A stretch of DNA of 64,000 bases from Ascidia mentula (taxonomy: Eukaryota > Chordata > Ascidiacea > Phlebobranchia > Ascidiidae): the NCBI GenBank assembly GCA_947561715.1, contig OX387198.1, positions 14,880,001-14,944,000 of the forward strand, in the 5' to 3' direction. The position numbers and the translations under genes were made by a program. Below the pieces are notes generated by a model. It was not told where the DNA came from. It saw only the letters and a program-made list of their open reading frames with translations, and made no database searches. This document shows, piece by piece, positions 9,144 through 21,960 of the stretch; the first letter of the stretch is position 1; the number at the start of each line of letters is the position of its first letter.

Positions 9144-12100
9144 ATGGCTGTTACTGGTGCCAGTCACAAAGCAGGGGTCTGGAAACAACAGAATAAGTCC
9201 CACAAAACCGGCCGACACAGAAGCAAAGGAGAGATTGATGTTCAGAATAAAGGTATTAACATTTTCAAAAGTTTGTAGTAAGAGGAAATTGGCAAACATA
9301 TATTTTCAGGAAGAGTCGATGTAAAAAATTTGTCCACAAAACAGAGAAAGGTTTTGCAAAAAGCGTCAAGGCGAAACAGAACACAACAGATAAGATCACA
9401 AAAACGTGAAGAGGTATTGACTATTGCTTGATTAGGCTTAATTATTTTGTTAATGTGGATAGAATATGCCAGCTAGCCAGCTTAATTGATTTAGAGAATC
9501 TGTCCATTACATAAAAAGTTTGTATTATGATTATTGGATTTTTGCTACCCAATGTTATTGCTGTTTTAAGGCAAAATTATTGCTTTTTAATCAGTCACTC
9601 TACATTTTTCCCGATTCCATAAAACTGAAATTATTGAAGGTATTAAACAAGAAGCGTTCTGTTGGGAGTGGTCACAGTCCACCGCACCTCATAACCCTCG
9701 TACCTTTGCACGATTCTGTTAATATTGCGGAGCTCTGTACTGCCATTCAGAGCTGCGATGAGGAAAGCATTCCAAGCTTTCCACCCCAAGCTACTGGAGG
9801 TTTTACAGTCAATTTGCCCAGACTAAAACACAGATATCAGGTAAAATGTCCATTATCAAACTTGCTGAGAATTAAACTATGAATGTAAACAATGTAAACA
9901 CAACTATTGGTATTGTGGAAAAACGTTGGAGTTCTTCTGTTCACATTTGTATATTTTTCTTCTTGCATTAGTGTTGTCTGTCTTATGTACTCAATCATAA
10001 GTTGCCCTCGATTATAGTTTTAGGCGCTTAATTGTAAGTCAGTTGGAAAGATGTTAACTATGAAATGTTGGCCACCCTTGATTATAAGTCATTTGCAAAT
10101 TGCAATGTTTATGATCTAATAAATATGTTAATTTACATAAATATATAAAAAAAACTGTTTTAACCAAATAATATTTTATGCAATGGCATGATTGGCAGGA
10201 TCGCCCCACTGTGCAGGTCCTTGCTTGGCGATCACAGCTATCGTATCGCGACCATTAGGTTTGCAGGCTTGGCAGCCCAGGCATTGCAGGCTAATGTTAT
10301 AACCAAGTTTATTACATTGTGACTTGTGAAAACCGTCCTAATTTACCGATTCTGTTCAGGTCATCCAACCAGTTTCCTCCTCACTATCAGATGTTCTTGA
10401 TTGTGTTCGAGTTACCGATTCAGTGGTGTTTCTTCTAAGCTGTCGTGATGACTGTATTGACGATGTGGGAAATAATTTACTGCAATGCCTGATTGCCCAG
10501 GGTTTGCCATCATCAGGTTAATAACCAGTTATTTAGTGATGGGTGTACATTGTATAATTTTCTGATTGTCAACCATGAAAAACATTAGATATCATATTTG
10601 ATTTAATTTTTGTGAGGAGATGTGTGTATCATTAGTATTGAAAAACTGCCAATGCCCATGAAAGTGTATGACTTGCCCTAGGACACTAATCTTTGGGAAA
10701 TGAATCCCAATACTATTGCCATAAAATTCCTGAAACAAAATATTCCAAAATATTGTTAAATAAAAAAATCCCAAAATGTTTGTTAAACAAATGAGCCATA
10801 ATAATCACTGAGGCAAGATCAAATTTGGTCACCAGCTGCACTGATGAGACCGGATAGGTCAAAACAGTGTACACTGGCTGCAACCCAATACATACAAATT
10901 TTTGTTGTAGTGTTTTGTATGCATGGGATAGACAAGTTGCCAGTAAAGCAGCGTAGCTCAGTGAAGAAAGAAGTAGCCAAAGTAATTGAACAATACGTTG
11001 TTGATCCAAAAGTTCTACCTGTTGACAATCAACAAGAGATATGGAATCTGCTGCGATGTGTAAGTTGGTTATAAAATTTGTTTGTTTTTTAAAAAACTGT
11101 TATTTGTGTTGATCATAAAATCATGATAATGCACAACAGTCAATATGTTACAAAGTAACTAAATAAAATTACATTTGTCTGTTTTTTGTTCAAATGCAAC
11201 ATGAAAATGTTAAAATATAAACATTGTTGGCTCTATTGCTTATATATGATTTTTTTGTGATGCTGAACCTGGCGGTTCTGTTGGTTTTATGTTTTCCTTG
11301 GCCACAGTGTTTCCAACTTGGTTAATATCCATGGGGTTACACCTAGTTTGATACCCAATGGTTACTGGAGGATGTATAGTCACCACAAAGTGGAAGTCCT
11401 CCAAGCTATTTAGCTGACAAGATCATTGCAAGCCAAACCATAGCTGCACTGATCAGACCTATTAGTTCGAAACAGTGGCCATGTATGCAGCTCACTATAA
11501 AAAAACATTATAAAAAAAAATTAAAAATTAAAAATTTTAATCTCAATGTATTCTATCTCAGGTTGGAGAGATGAAGCAGAGAGAAATTAGAATGAGAAAT
11601 GGCAGATCTTACATGTTGGTGGAAAAGTATGACTATGTTTGTGAAGACAACTATGAAACTGGAGTCCTCAAGGTAAAGCAAAACACTTTTTTCTCTTAGA
11701 ATTTCGTGAAACCTTTTTCAATAGCACTGTGGACATGCTACTGTTAACTCCATTGTCTACGTCTAACCTTCAAATCTGTGATGTTTAGATTTCTGGGCAT
11801 GTTCGTGGTTCAAGATTGGATGTTAACAAACTCATCCATTTGGTTGGTTGGGGAAATTTCCAGATAAAGCAAATTGATAAAATTGCAGAGCACTGTCCTT
11901 GGAATATGTCAAAATCAAAAGTCAACAAAAACGAGATGTCTGTTGATGAAAAAATGGCAAGTGTTGTCACAGGCTGAAAATTTTTGGGGAACTTCCTATT
12001 TTCTGCTTTTAATTACCGTTACTTGTGGACAAGCTTTAGGACTTTAGGACAAACGTATTTGCACTAATCGTTTCATAAATGGCGCATTGCATAATTCTAT

Positions 12101-15100
12101 AACAGTATGGATAACTAGAATGTTATATTTAAAGTAGAACTTGCACCTAGTTGTCTATTATTTTGGAAGAGGGGGCTTGAATATATTTGCAACCAATTTA
12201 GGATCAAATATGCATTTATGTAGTCAAAAGTTTTGTCAAAATATTTTCTATATAATTAGCTATCCTATCAAAACTGACAAACATATAGAAAAATGTGGGT
12301 CCAAGGGTTCATCATGGTTTTACATACGAATACTTTTGTCAGATAGATCTACCAACTGACAATGTTTTTTACCGTTTGCTCTGATAGTTTATATATATTT
12401 AAGTGAATCTAAAGAACGTCCCAAGATATACACGAAACCAAGACTCAAAATATATACATTCTGAAATATACAGAAATATATATTCCACCTTGAGGTTTTT
12501 GTTGGTGTGTACATTTTCTTCTAATCAAAATAATTAAAGTTTTAATACTGCAGTTTAACTGACGGTAAGTTGTTACGTAGGTAAATATAAAAGGTGAAAC
12601 TTATCATCCATTCGAAACGATCGATTCTTCACTTTTTCCCGACCCAACATTGCAACAAGATCTAACAATGGAGGCCGAAGTGGATCCACTCGATGGTGAA
12701 CAGACCTGGCCAACCGAGGAGGAAATAAATGAAGCTGAAGGTACAATAACTTGGAATTAAGTTATACATGAAAGGCCAGCGGTTCTCCAATTTTGTAACT
12801 TTGAAAAGATTGATGGCACTGCAATTATAAATATTTATCAGGATGACTTGTTCCCATGTTTACAATTTCCAGTCGCAGAAACCTGAGTGAACTTTATTTG
12901 CCTCCATTATTGCTAAAAATACTCCAATTTTCATTGTTTAAATTGTTACATGATGCCTCAGATAACTCAAAGCGATGCACGATTTGGGAACTGCTGTAAG
13001 CAAATGCTGTTCCACTTGTGCAAACATATCAGGGTAAAAACAAAATGACTATTTTTGTGGCAGTCACTATAATCTTGGCTGGGGCTTGTTAAAGAAACCT
13101 ACGTGCAACCTGTATGTTGTTCAAATCTTTTCTTTTTGTTAAGCTGCTCATTTGGTTAACAAACATGCTTTTCAACTGAAAATGAGAAATTCGTCTTTAA
13201 TGTAATTCGAAAAAAGGCTCAATTACAGTAAACTGAATGATAAACTAATCTTGTTATCCTTCTGTGTCAAATTAAAACTAAAAAGACTAAAAAATCTGGT
13301 GAACCAATGTTTTTTATTCTAACGTTTTGATCCTGTATGCAGAAATGTCCTCTGTCTTGACTAAAAAGAGAATGAAAAAGAAAGTGCCGAAAGGAACGTC
13401 AGATTATCAGGCTTCTTGGATCCTAGATGAAGGGAATGATTGGGAGGATGTGACAGATGAGGAAGAGGAGGATGAAATGATGAGAGAAGATGATGAGTTT
13501 CAACCGTGTGATGAAGAATCTTCGCAGGTGACCATGATATACTCGACCCCTTGTTGTGTAATTTACTAAATTACATTTTAACTATGTTTTTGTTGGAGAA
13601 TCTTAAATTCCATATTGTTGACCTCTTTGTTTACCCACACTTTTTCACATGTTAACAACTTAAAAGCAATTTGATACAAAACATTCATCATGTGCAATGA
13701 AAAGGAAACGAAGGCAGTGACAGTAACAGAATATACTGAAAATATACTTACTGGTTGTACTGGCGTTGTAAGAACGCTACCACAATAAACGCATTTTGTG
13801 TCGAACAAGGGTATTTGCTTCAATCTAAAAGGTGCCTTGTAAACGCATATTTATGTGCACCGTCTAAAACAATATTGTGATGCTGTTGCTGTCAGGCATA
13901 TTGTTCTTAAAAAAGAATCTGCCCTTGGGACATTTATATATTTTCTGACGTTTTGCATGCTAAGTTCACCAGAAGGCGCATTAGGACATTCACTTCGACA
14001 AACAAACTAATTATGCGAAAAATGGTTACCAACTATTAACAACAGTCTTGAAAATTAGCAATATGACTGTCATATCATATCATATGCACTGCATCATCAA
14101 AAGGCAGCATGCCTAATTCTTTGGTCAGGGTAACCCTGTCTATAACAAAACTAGTAATTTTTTTTTTTTTTTTAAAACATGTTTCGCTCTAATTAGCATT
14201 TCTAAAAAAAATATACAGAAAGGACAAAGTTAATTGATTTGCATGAGCAGTTTACACATTTTGCAAAGGAAAATGTTTTGTGTGTTTCCACAGATTGACA
14301 CAGAGGAAGACAGAGAGGATAGTCGCTCTGTTGCCATGAGTGAAGTGGAGGAAACTATGAGTCAGTACGATGAGAAGACGAGGGAAGATGACGATCAACT
14401 TGTGCGCTTTCGTGAGCAAAGAAGCCATGAGATGTTTCCTGATGAAATCGACACACCTGCAAGTGTGGAAGCAAGCAAGAGGTATGAAAAATTATAAAAA
14501 AGAAAGGGTTTTGGGCGTTTCTACTCAGTGACATGGCGCAAGACCATGCAAGATATGCAGCTGTGCAATCTGCAAATATAACCTTTCTTCGAATAAAACC
14601 TTTTTATTGTTGGTCAAGGGTGAAATTGCAGCATTTTGGACAACTATGACAAATGTTTAAGTGCTCCAATTATGAAGTCATAATTCTTACATTTAAAGGT
14701 TGGGGTATTTTGGCAAATTTTTGTTTATGTTTTCGTTTATGTAGGTGTGACATGTGAAAAATAGGCTGCTTGAGAAATGCTTTACTTCATAACCTCATGA
14801 AATTTTAATGTCTTTGGACTTTTGGGAAATGTTAATACTTGTGATAGAATCAAAGTACCTTCAAAAATCTGTTATTTGGGAGAAACCTGGTAGCAAATCC
14901 TCAGCCACCAGGGTTGTGAGTATCCTTCTTACTTGAATGATACATATTTCAGATTTCAGCGGTACAGAGGTTTGAAGAGTTTTCGTTCTTCCCCATGGGA
15001 TCCCAAAGAAAATCTTCCAGCGGATTACGCAAGAATTTTTCAGTTTCAGTCATTTGACAATGTGAAAAAGAGAATCCGTAAAGTGGAAACAAATGAAACA

Positions 15101-17647
15101 AATTCAATTGAGGTGAAATTTTTAGTATGGCACAAAATTGACATAAATTGTATTCAACACAATGCTTCATCAAACTTGTTCAGTGGTTCTTAACCGGGGA
15201 GGTGTCAGTAGTTGCAAAGAAAGCCATTGCAGCTAACTCAACTAAATTAATTGTTTCAGTATTTGTCTGAAGGGTAATGGGGGCCTGAATGCCTGGACCA
15301 ATAGGTAAGGAAGGCGTGTCTGAAAGTAGGTTAAGAACCACTGAACCTGTTTGTAGTTTCATCTTATTGCTTCAAACGAGTGTTTATGAATGTGATCAAA
15401 AAAAATATGTTTAATGAACCAATAGTTTTTGTTGAATCAATAGAATTTGTGCTTTTACAAACTGATTTTTTACAGTTTATACGCTGACTAAGCTTTTTGC
15501 AGTTAGCTTATATTATCCCATACTTGTTTTACTTATTCAGCCTGGCGTGTATGTGACTGTTCACTTAAAGGATGTTCCAAAGTCGTTTGTCACAGAACAA
15601 TCGACATGTGCCACCATGACCATGTTCAGTTTGTTTCCCCACGAACAAAAGGTAAATAGTTAAAAAGTATTTGGTTGTATCGTAAGTTAAATACTGTAGG
15701 TTCAATGGCTTTGCAGCCAAACTGAATCATAACCACATTTTTTATGAGTTGGAGTGAGATCTGAAAAATCAAGTTCCTGGTGAGGTTTGAACTCACAACC
15801 CCAGGGCTCCAGGAGCTCAGGGGTTAGGCTGTGTTCATTGCGGTCAAGATACACTGGTGCTTACACACAACTTGCCATGCAACCTTCATATTTATGTTAT
15901 TTAGTAACATTAAATACTGTATGTTGCAAAATACAGACCAGGGAAACATTGTGCTTACGGGCCTATTCCGATACTGTACGGTTACAGCGTGTTTTGTCCT
16001 TGCATCTCATTTGTTCTATGCTTGTGTTTAATTACCAATGCGCTCTTGTGCTGTGTCAGTGCAGCACTTTGTTTGGCGAGAACCTTATGTACTGTTTCCT
16101 GTTGTCTTTCGTTTTACAGTTGTGCCTAAGTTACAGCTGTGTTATGGCACAGTACATATATATATATATTTAGCAAAATTTCCTAAATGTGGTTGGGTAT
16201 TAATGAAAGAAACTGCACCAACAGTGCGAAAAATTTCGGTCAATTTTATTGCAGATGAGCGTTCTTCATTTTGCATTAAAGTCCTGTACCCAGCGCTCAA
16301 TCAAAAGCAAGGATGAACTTATTTTCCATGTAGGTTTCCGCCAATTTAAAGCTCGTCCTGTATTCTCTCTACATACCATAGGTAAGTTGTTACTTTCTCT
16401 ATTGAAGTGTTCCAGGAATAAAAAGTTGTTTTTAGGTTCCAAGCACAAATTTGAAAGATTTCTTCCACCACATGGAGTTGTTGTGGCTTCAGTTTATGCA
16501 CCAATTACGTTCCCACCTGCAAATGTGCTTGCCTTTGTAAAGAACTCAAATGGTAAACATCTAAATATGGTGAATATGATCATAATCATGGTAATCTGCC
16601 ACCACTTATATGTTGATGCAAGTTAGGCAATGTAAACACTATTTCTACATCAGTTTAATGTAAGTCTAAATAAATTACTACTGATGCTACCAGGCATGTT
16701 TTTTTGCTGCAAAGCTGTAACTTTAGTGCACATATTTTTTCTTTTCAGTTACAGTTTTGAAATGTTAATGATTGTAAGTTGGTTAGTTCATAAACTGTAA
16801 AGAAAACATTTTTTTTTCGAGTGTTGGACCATTGGCCCACCCGTCAAATTTGTGAAAATTTCTGGCCTGCCAAGCAATAACTTAGTGGTTCAGGTATTCC
16901 AATGCTTGTAACACCAATCCTAAAAATATTGTACAGATACTATTAATAAGTCAATGAATATGTTTTTTTAAGGTAACCTTGAACAAGTTGCAGCTGGAAC
17001 ATTGTTCAAAGTTGATCCAGATCGTGTTGTTGTCAAGAGAATAATCCTCAGTGGTCATCCGTTCCGAATCAACAAACGAGCCGCAACCATTAGATACATG
17101 TTTTTTAACAGAGGTAAATGACTATGACCGCTTACCTGGGGCACAAATAGTACATAACTGCATACAACACAGACCTGTGACAGCAACCTTCAGATATAAT
17201 TCAGTCTGCATGACATTAGTTAGAAGTTTAATAAGACTGAATTTGTATAGATGATGTTCATTGGTTCAAACCAGTGGAACTGAAGACAAAATGGGGTCGA
17301 AGAGGTCACATAAAAGAACCATTAGGTGAGAAAATAGTGAGCTTACGGCCTGATTAACTTGTTTCAATGATAAAATATGTTGTTGTGCTGCCAGACAAAG
17401 TATAATTTACAAAAACTAACCTTGTGGGTAAACTGTAACATGGATTTCATTTATTGAAAAATGTCTTGTTCAAGGTACGCACGGTCACATGAAATGTGTG
17501 TTTGATTCTCAACTGACATCCCAGGACACAGTAATGATGATGTTGTACAAGAGGGTTTTTCCGAAGTGGTCATTCAAGCCGTTAACCCCTGCACAGGAAT
17601 GCGATGTTGTTATGGAAGATAAGTTTGATGAGGATTTGTTCTCCTGA
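9144..17647 (+). CDS. TSR1: Pre-rRNA-processing / 40S maturation GTPase-like factor TSR1
   Basis: Seventeen coding exons join in phase to 811 aa (human 804): 9144-9252, 9310-9413, 9640-9840, 10360-10516, 10911-11059, 11562-11672, 11789-11956, 12581-12740, 13343-13527, 14294-14481, 14953-15112, 15541-15651, 16255-16381, 16436-16552, 16973-17113, 17251-17325, 17475-17647. TSR1 hallmarks are the basic start ([17 protein letters not shown]), [49 protein letters not shown], an acidic loop, [32 protein letters not shown] and [12 protein letters not shown]1 resembles a translational GTPase without activity and blocks early 40S subunits from initiating. Intron 7 is GC-AG (ATG|gcaagt at 11956/11957), forced by the phases on both sides. 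Introns 11 and 12 hold a MITE and a SINE. Confidence 0.95.
15181..15343. mobile_element. hAT-like MITE in TSR1 intron 11
   Basis: Terminal inverted repeats cagtggttcttaacc and ggttaagaaccactg bound 163 bp. The flanking 8-mers aacttgtt (15173-15180) and aacctgtt (15344-15351) match at 7 of 8 positions, the target duplication length of hAT transposons. No transposase is encoded. Confidence 0.85.
15695..15830 (-). repeat. tRNA-derived SINE
   Basis: On the minus strand it contains a B-box-like gttcaaacctcacc preceded by a tRNA-like 5' part, then tctcactccaactcataa. It is related to the copy at 45075-45225; partial copies appear at about 10255-10310 and 55710-55760. Lies in TSR1 intron 12. Confidence 0.6.
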
Positions 17648-17666
17648 CATAGTTGTGTGGGTGCTG

Positions 17667-17672
17667 AATAAA
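17667..17672 (+). terminator. Poly(A) signal for TSR1
   Basis: AATAAA 20 nt after the TSR1 stop, in gctgaataaaaaatatt. Confidence 0.65.
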
Positions 17673-17997
17673 AAATATTGAGTGGTCAGGGATTGCTGTT
17701 GTGAAGTCATGAGAATTAGTGGATCAATTTTTCTGTCAACCAGGTGCTAACTGCTGTAAGTAAGATTTGGCGTAAACACCCTTTGGAGAACTTCACTCTT
17801 CTAATTCTAATGAGGACATACGCATAAACATTTATGCTTCTACGAAAAGACAGGTAACAGCAGGGCATGGAAATGAAATCAACAAACTGATCTGATACAA
17901 TTTTTCAGAATATAAGCACATTCCAAATTTTTTTTTGAGTTTTTTTATTTTTGTCCAGACATCTCAATACACAGAGGATACAGACCAATGACAAAAG

Positions 17998-18003
17998 TTT
18001 ATT
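17998..18003 (-). terminator. Poly(A) signal for glycine-rich RRM gene A1
   Basis: AATAAA on the minus strand, about 210 nt after the A1 stop. It ends a convergent pair with TSR1. Confidence 0.5.
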
Positions 18004-18211
18004 AAAAATATACAAATTAGTTGACATTTTGGCCCAGCTTGGGTTCATGCTGAATTGCGCACGGAAAAAGTCCTCATAGGTACGATGCATACAGGATGCA
18101 CTCAAATACAAAAAGTAACAACAAAAATGCATGTAACTTTTGAAGTCAAATGCCAAAAATTGAACAGCACTTGTGCACAAATCAATTTGAATCCAATTAT
18201 CAGGTCACACT

Positions 18212-19564
18212 TTAGTAGCCTTTATATCCTCCCCCATAACCTTGATCATCGTAGTAACCACGGCCACCTCTTCCACCTTCATAATCATCATCTGGAATTT
18301 GTAATGTTGTTTTAAATCCAGTTTTTTAAATAATTATTACATCTTTTGTATGTGGGTACACTACACTAATAGAATTGTTATTCGGCATTTTAAAGTGTTT
18401 ATATGTTGTAAAATAACAGTTTAAGCATATATTCATTTGAAGATAAATTATCAATATAGGTCACTGGGCGTTAACAGAAATTTTCACAGTAGGCAGTCCC
18501 GCTAGTTATGAAAGTTATGTCACCACAATGTAATCGGGACTCTTACCTTACTGGGTCATAAACACAAAATACTCAGGAGGTCATGCTCCACCATTTTTTC
18601 TATGTGCCTTGTGTTTTATTCCTCTCGGATTACCAAGAGACTAAGCGTTTGTCTGTTCGTAGGAACCGACAGTTAGGGTTACAATGGCCGTGGCCAGTGG
18701 TGGATTCGTATTTACTTAGCAAGGGGGAAATTCTCGGGTAGGGGAAGGTCTGATAAAATAACAAATGACTGATATAAAAGCAAGAAAACACAGTGATTTT
18801 GCTACAAACAGTTGTAAGGAAAAAAGTTAACAGTATACCACAGAAAAGAGTTTAAAACAATATGTACAAAAGTTCTTTATTCCTATGCATATGGCAATAT
18901 ATGTATTTAACTGTACAGAAACAGTAAAATTTCATGAAAGTATTAGAGACCTATGCATGCATTTCAGCTCAAGATATGAATTCTTACCTCGTCCATATCC
19001 CCCGCTGCTGTCATATCTTTGTCCACCTTCATAGTCGTTATACTCTCCACCTCCTCCATGATTGTAGCGACCACTGCCTCCTCCACCATATCCACCGCCA
19101 TCCCTGTACCCATCACCTCCATAACCACCACCACCATAGCTACCACCTCGACCACCATAGCCGCCACCACCCCGACCACCATAGCCACCTCCACCTCCTC
19201 TATAGCCACCACCTCCTCCGCCATAGCCACCACCTCCTCCGCCATAGCCACCACCTCCTCCGCCATAACCACCCCCATCCCCATAGCGACCGCCACCTCC
19301 TCCTCCACCACCCTTGTTCTTTCTCTCTTCAGCATCCCTAACTGTCAATGCCCTGTTTTTGAATTCGTGTCCGTGCATTGCTTCTTTTGCTGCATTCGCA
19401 TCTCCAGCAGAGGTGAAGCTTACAAAGCCAAACCCACGTGACTTATCTGTTGAACGATCATAAATTATCGAGGCCTCCACAACCTCGCCAAATTCTGTGA
19501 AGAGGTTTCTCAGATCTGATTCCACTGCGATAAAGGGCAAATTCCCTACAAACAGCCGTGTCAT
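18212..19564 (-). CDS. Glycine-rich RRM RNA-binding protein, type A, copy 1
   Basis: Exons 18988-19564 and 18212-18291 join in phase 1 (GGACGAG|gtaaga, then cag|ATGATGATT) to about 218 aa. Residues 1-80 form one RRM with RNP2 LFVGNL and RNP1 KSRGFGFVSF. The rest is a Gly/Tyr/Arg repeat tail (GGGGGGYGG, GGRGGGGYGG) ending in DDQGYGGGYKGY. This is the CIRBP/RBM3/plant-GRP architecture, a cold- or stress-linked RNA chaperone and regulator of mRNA fate. ATG 19564 follows tttccgccatt and fits the family start. A longer frame begins at 19606, but that would read through an acceptor-like ttgttctag that may receive a spliced leader. A poison-type exon sits at 18547-18749. A second copy at 28 kb is broken. 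Confidence 0.85.
18547..18749 (-). other. Cassette (poison) exon, type A copy 1
   Basis: Minus-strand acceptor ttattttatcag|ACC and donor CCCAGTAAG|gtaagag. Joined to the A1 main exon it reads about 12 residues (DLPLPENFPLAK) and stops at 18712-18714, leaving 165 nt to the donor. It aligns, with divergence, to the type B exons, most clearly at both ends and around the GGAG...CTCC stem. It is therefore an old relative rather than a recent copy. Confidence 0.65.
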
Positions 19565-19966
19565 AATGGCGGAAACCAGCAGTACTAGAACAAATCTGTA
19601 ACACAAGTAATGCCATCATACAAGTCTCTTACGTATTCCAGAACTCACAAAACAGCCAGTATGCAAAAACATGGGCAGTATATGGTATACAGATTTGCCT
19701 ATTCACATTTTTTCAACTGTAAAGATCAGGCATATAGCCTACCCAAAATAAGTAAACTTTTGAAGTAAACAAAAAACAGTCTTGACCAATGTCCCTAAAC
19801 AAACCAATAAAATTAATTACTAAAATATAATGCAACATAGCTTCATCAATTATTTTGTTAAAACACTGCTTTTCCTAATAGTTTTTTTGCATAGTGATAT
19901 GGATAACATTTTAGCAAGCGAAAATTATTACACAACTTACACATTATTATTCATCATACACTAAAG

Positions 19967-20289
19967 CAGTGCTTTTCAACCTTTATAAATTTCATCCGCA
20001 CAATGCGGCCAAACCGCGCCTGAAATGTGTGCGAAACCCAGGATGTACATGACTACTACCAACAACAGCCAGGCTTTATGATAAATTGCCCTTTCTTGGA
20101 CGTTTCGAAATTTAAACGATTGGAAACCTACCGACGATTAAAGGGGAAGGACGTAACCAAATATGAAAAACTAAATAGCTTTTTATCGGGCGATTGTCAC
20201 CCGCACTCATCTGCACCATGTTGCCCATCCGCACAACAAATTTTCACATCCGCACCAGTGCGGATGGTCCCACAGGTTGAAAAGCACTG
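19967..20289. mobile_element. hAT-like MITE with exact 8-bp target duplication
   Basis: Terminal inverted repeats cagtgcttttcaacc / ggttgaaaagcactg and a perfect cactaaag duplication (19959-19966, 20290-20297). In unit 2 only the left half survives (from about 29045), so insertion preceded the segmental duplication. Confidence 0.9.
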
Positions 20290-20552
20290 CACTAAAGGGT
20301 TACTTTAAACACCCATTGTGGGCATTGTTTGTAGGCATAGAGGTCTTTGAGGAATATGCATTGTGGGCAATGAGAGACAAAAAGCGTACATTAAAATTAT
20401 GGGGTCTAGTGTACTATTGTACGTACCTATATGCTCTAGAAATCCTGTTGCATTGAAAAAATAAATCACTGGATTATGCTTCTGCTTTCACAACGGTCAG
20501 GGTTTACGCTTACAATGCCTGCGATGCCTACGATGCGTCTATCTAAAAAATG

Positions 20553-20859
20553 CAGTGCTTCCCAACCAGTGGGTCGCGACCCATTGGCTATTTCAGGTGT
20601 GTCTCGCATTTCTAAATGTTACAGTTTATTAGATCACGAATTTATTGCATTATCATTACTTATCATTTATGCAACAATGCAACAAATACGCAACAATTAG
20701 ATGTGTTGTGTCGCATTAGTACGTACGTAGGTAGTTAAGATGCAGGTTTTGTGTAACTGTTAATCTTATTTCCTTCGTTTGGTCATATCTCATTGTATAC
20801 CGCACAATAAAACTTGCATTTAAAGCGGGTCGCGAACTGAAAAAAGTTGGGAAGCACTG
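20553..20859. mobile_element. Second hAT-like MITE
   Basis: Ends cagtgcttcccaacc and gttgggaagcactg are inverted copies, with inner gggtcgcgac / gtcgcgaac similarity. Target duplication is degraded. Absent from unit 2 because of the deletion there. Confidence 0.65.
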
Positions 20860-21369
20860 ATCTAATGCACCGATCATTACATCTAATGACACTATAGTCG
20901 ACAAAACTATATGAACGCCCATAACTTTGCCGTTTTTCAATGAATTTCGGTGATTTTTGCACAAGTTGCATGGAACGGCATGTAATTTCAAAAAATATAA
21001 AAAAATTAAAAAAAACGATTTATAGGACGAATATTAATGTACATTGTCATAAATCTTTCATAGCAACTTTTATCAAACCGCGGCCACGACTATCATACAC
21101 CGTTGGAAACTACATTTAAAACCCTTTCCAACCATACCAAACTTGTCTAATTATCGCATCTGTAACATACGTCACAGAAACCAGTGTTTATATTTCGTAA
21201 TGTTTCGTGTGCAGCAATGCACATGCAAGTTTTGCAAAATCCCATACTGCGACCCATATGATAAACTCATCGAATGTTCTCGATTAAAGTGATTCATTTA
21301 ACATCTTGTTTACCACATAAAATGTTCTTCTATGCTTAGGTCATATCACACCTATGTTCTTGTATTATA

Positions 21370-21960
21370 TTACTTCGAGCGGTTAGTTATATCACGTGAC
21401 ATCATTGACCAACCAGCTCTCAGTACGGAGAGCTTTATAAAGCCCAGTTTAGACCGGTAAATTCATTCTATTTGATTCCATTCGATTCTGCTTGTTCTAT
21501 CGTATTTCTGTTACACTGCTATTATTACTGAGACTCTACAGGCCTTACTGCGAGATTTCGTTACCTCGCTGCGGAATCACTGTTCACACCAGAGGACCCA
21601 TCCAGGATTATTTCAAGCATCAGTGGGTGATTAGGAAAGGCAGTTAAGCAAGTTTCGAAAAGAACACCAAATTTTGAATTCGTTGCCCGGGGTGACGAAG
21701 TCCGGAGTTACATATTGCCTCATTGATATGACGAAAGACGGAGAGTCGGCAAATTTGCATACCATCCGAAAGGGCAAAACTCCCGAGTTGTTTGTACGCC
21801 GGGGTACTAACCCGTCGCGGCCCTTGGTTATTTTAGAGCACTGCACCAAGTGATTAGCAGGTTCGGAGTCGAGGGTTGTTTGCCACCGCTTCACGAGCTG
21901 TGTGGTCCTCTGTATTCATTGCGGCCAACACCTTGTGTGAATAGAAGTGTGCGAAGCCGT
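21370..21960 (+). other. Duplicated promoter-like block with short open frame
   Basis: Contains a TATA-like agctttataaagccc at about 21430, then a GC-richer transcribed-looking stretch, repeated at about 29700-30290 in unit 2. From about 21678 the plus strand reads LPGVTKSGVTYCLIDMTKD and then PELFVRRGTNPSRPL before a stop. The unit 2 copy differs by three synonymous and two replacement changes. The RRGTNP pattern loosely recalls AlbA_2/Schlafen-type domains, but I cannot identify it. It could equally be a retroelement or retrogene relic. Confidence 0.3.

Noticed and set aside
18547..18749. Idea that the cassette exons are a transposon carried by each RRM gene
   Set aside because: They lack inverted ends or target duplications, always sit in the same intron and orientation relative to the gene, and were not seen elsewhere in the window. 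A genome-wide search would settle it.
18934..19441. Long plus-strand frames rich in His, Thr and Ile opposite the A1 gene
   Set aside because: They are the complement of Gly-rich codons, and the RRM and splice sites are on the minus strand. The same applies at 28039-28429, 24115-24417 and 32445-32744.
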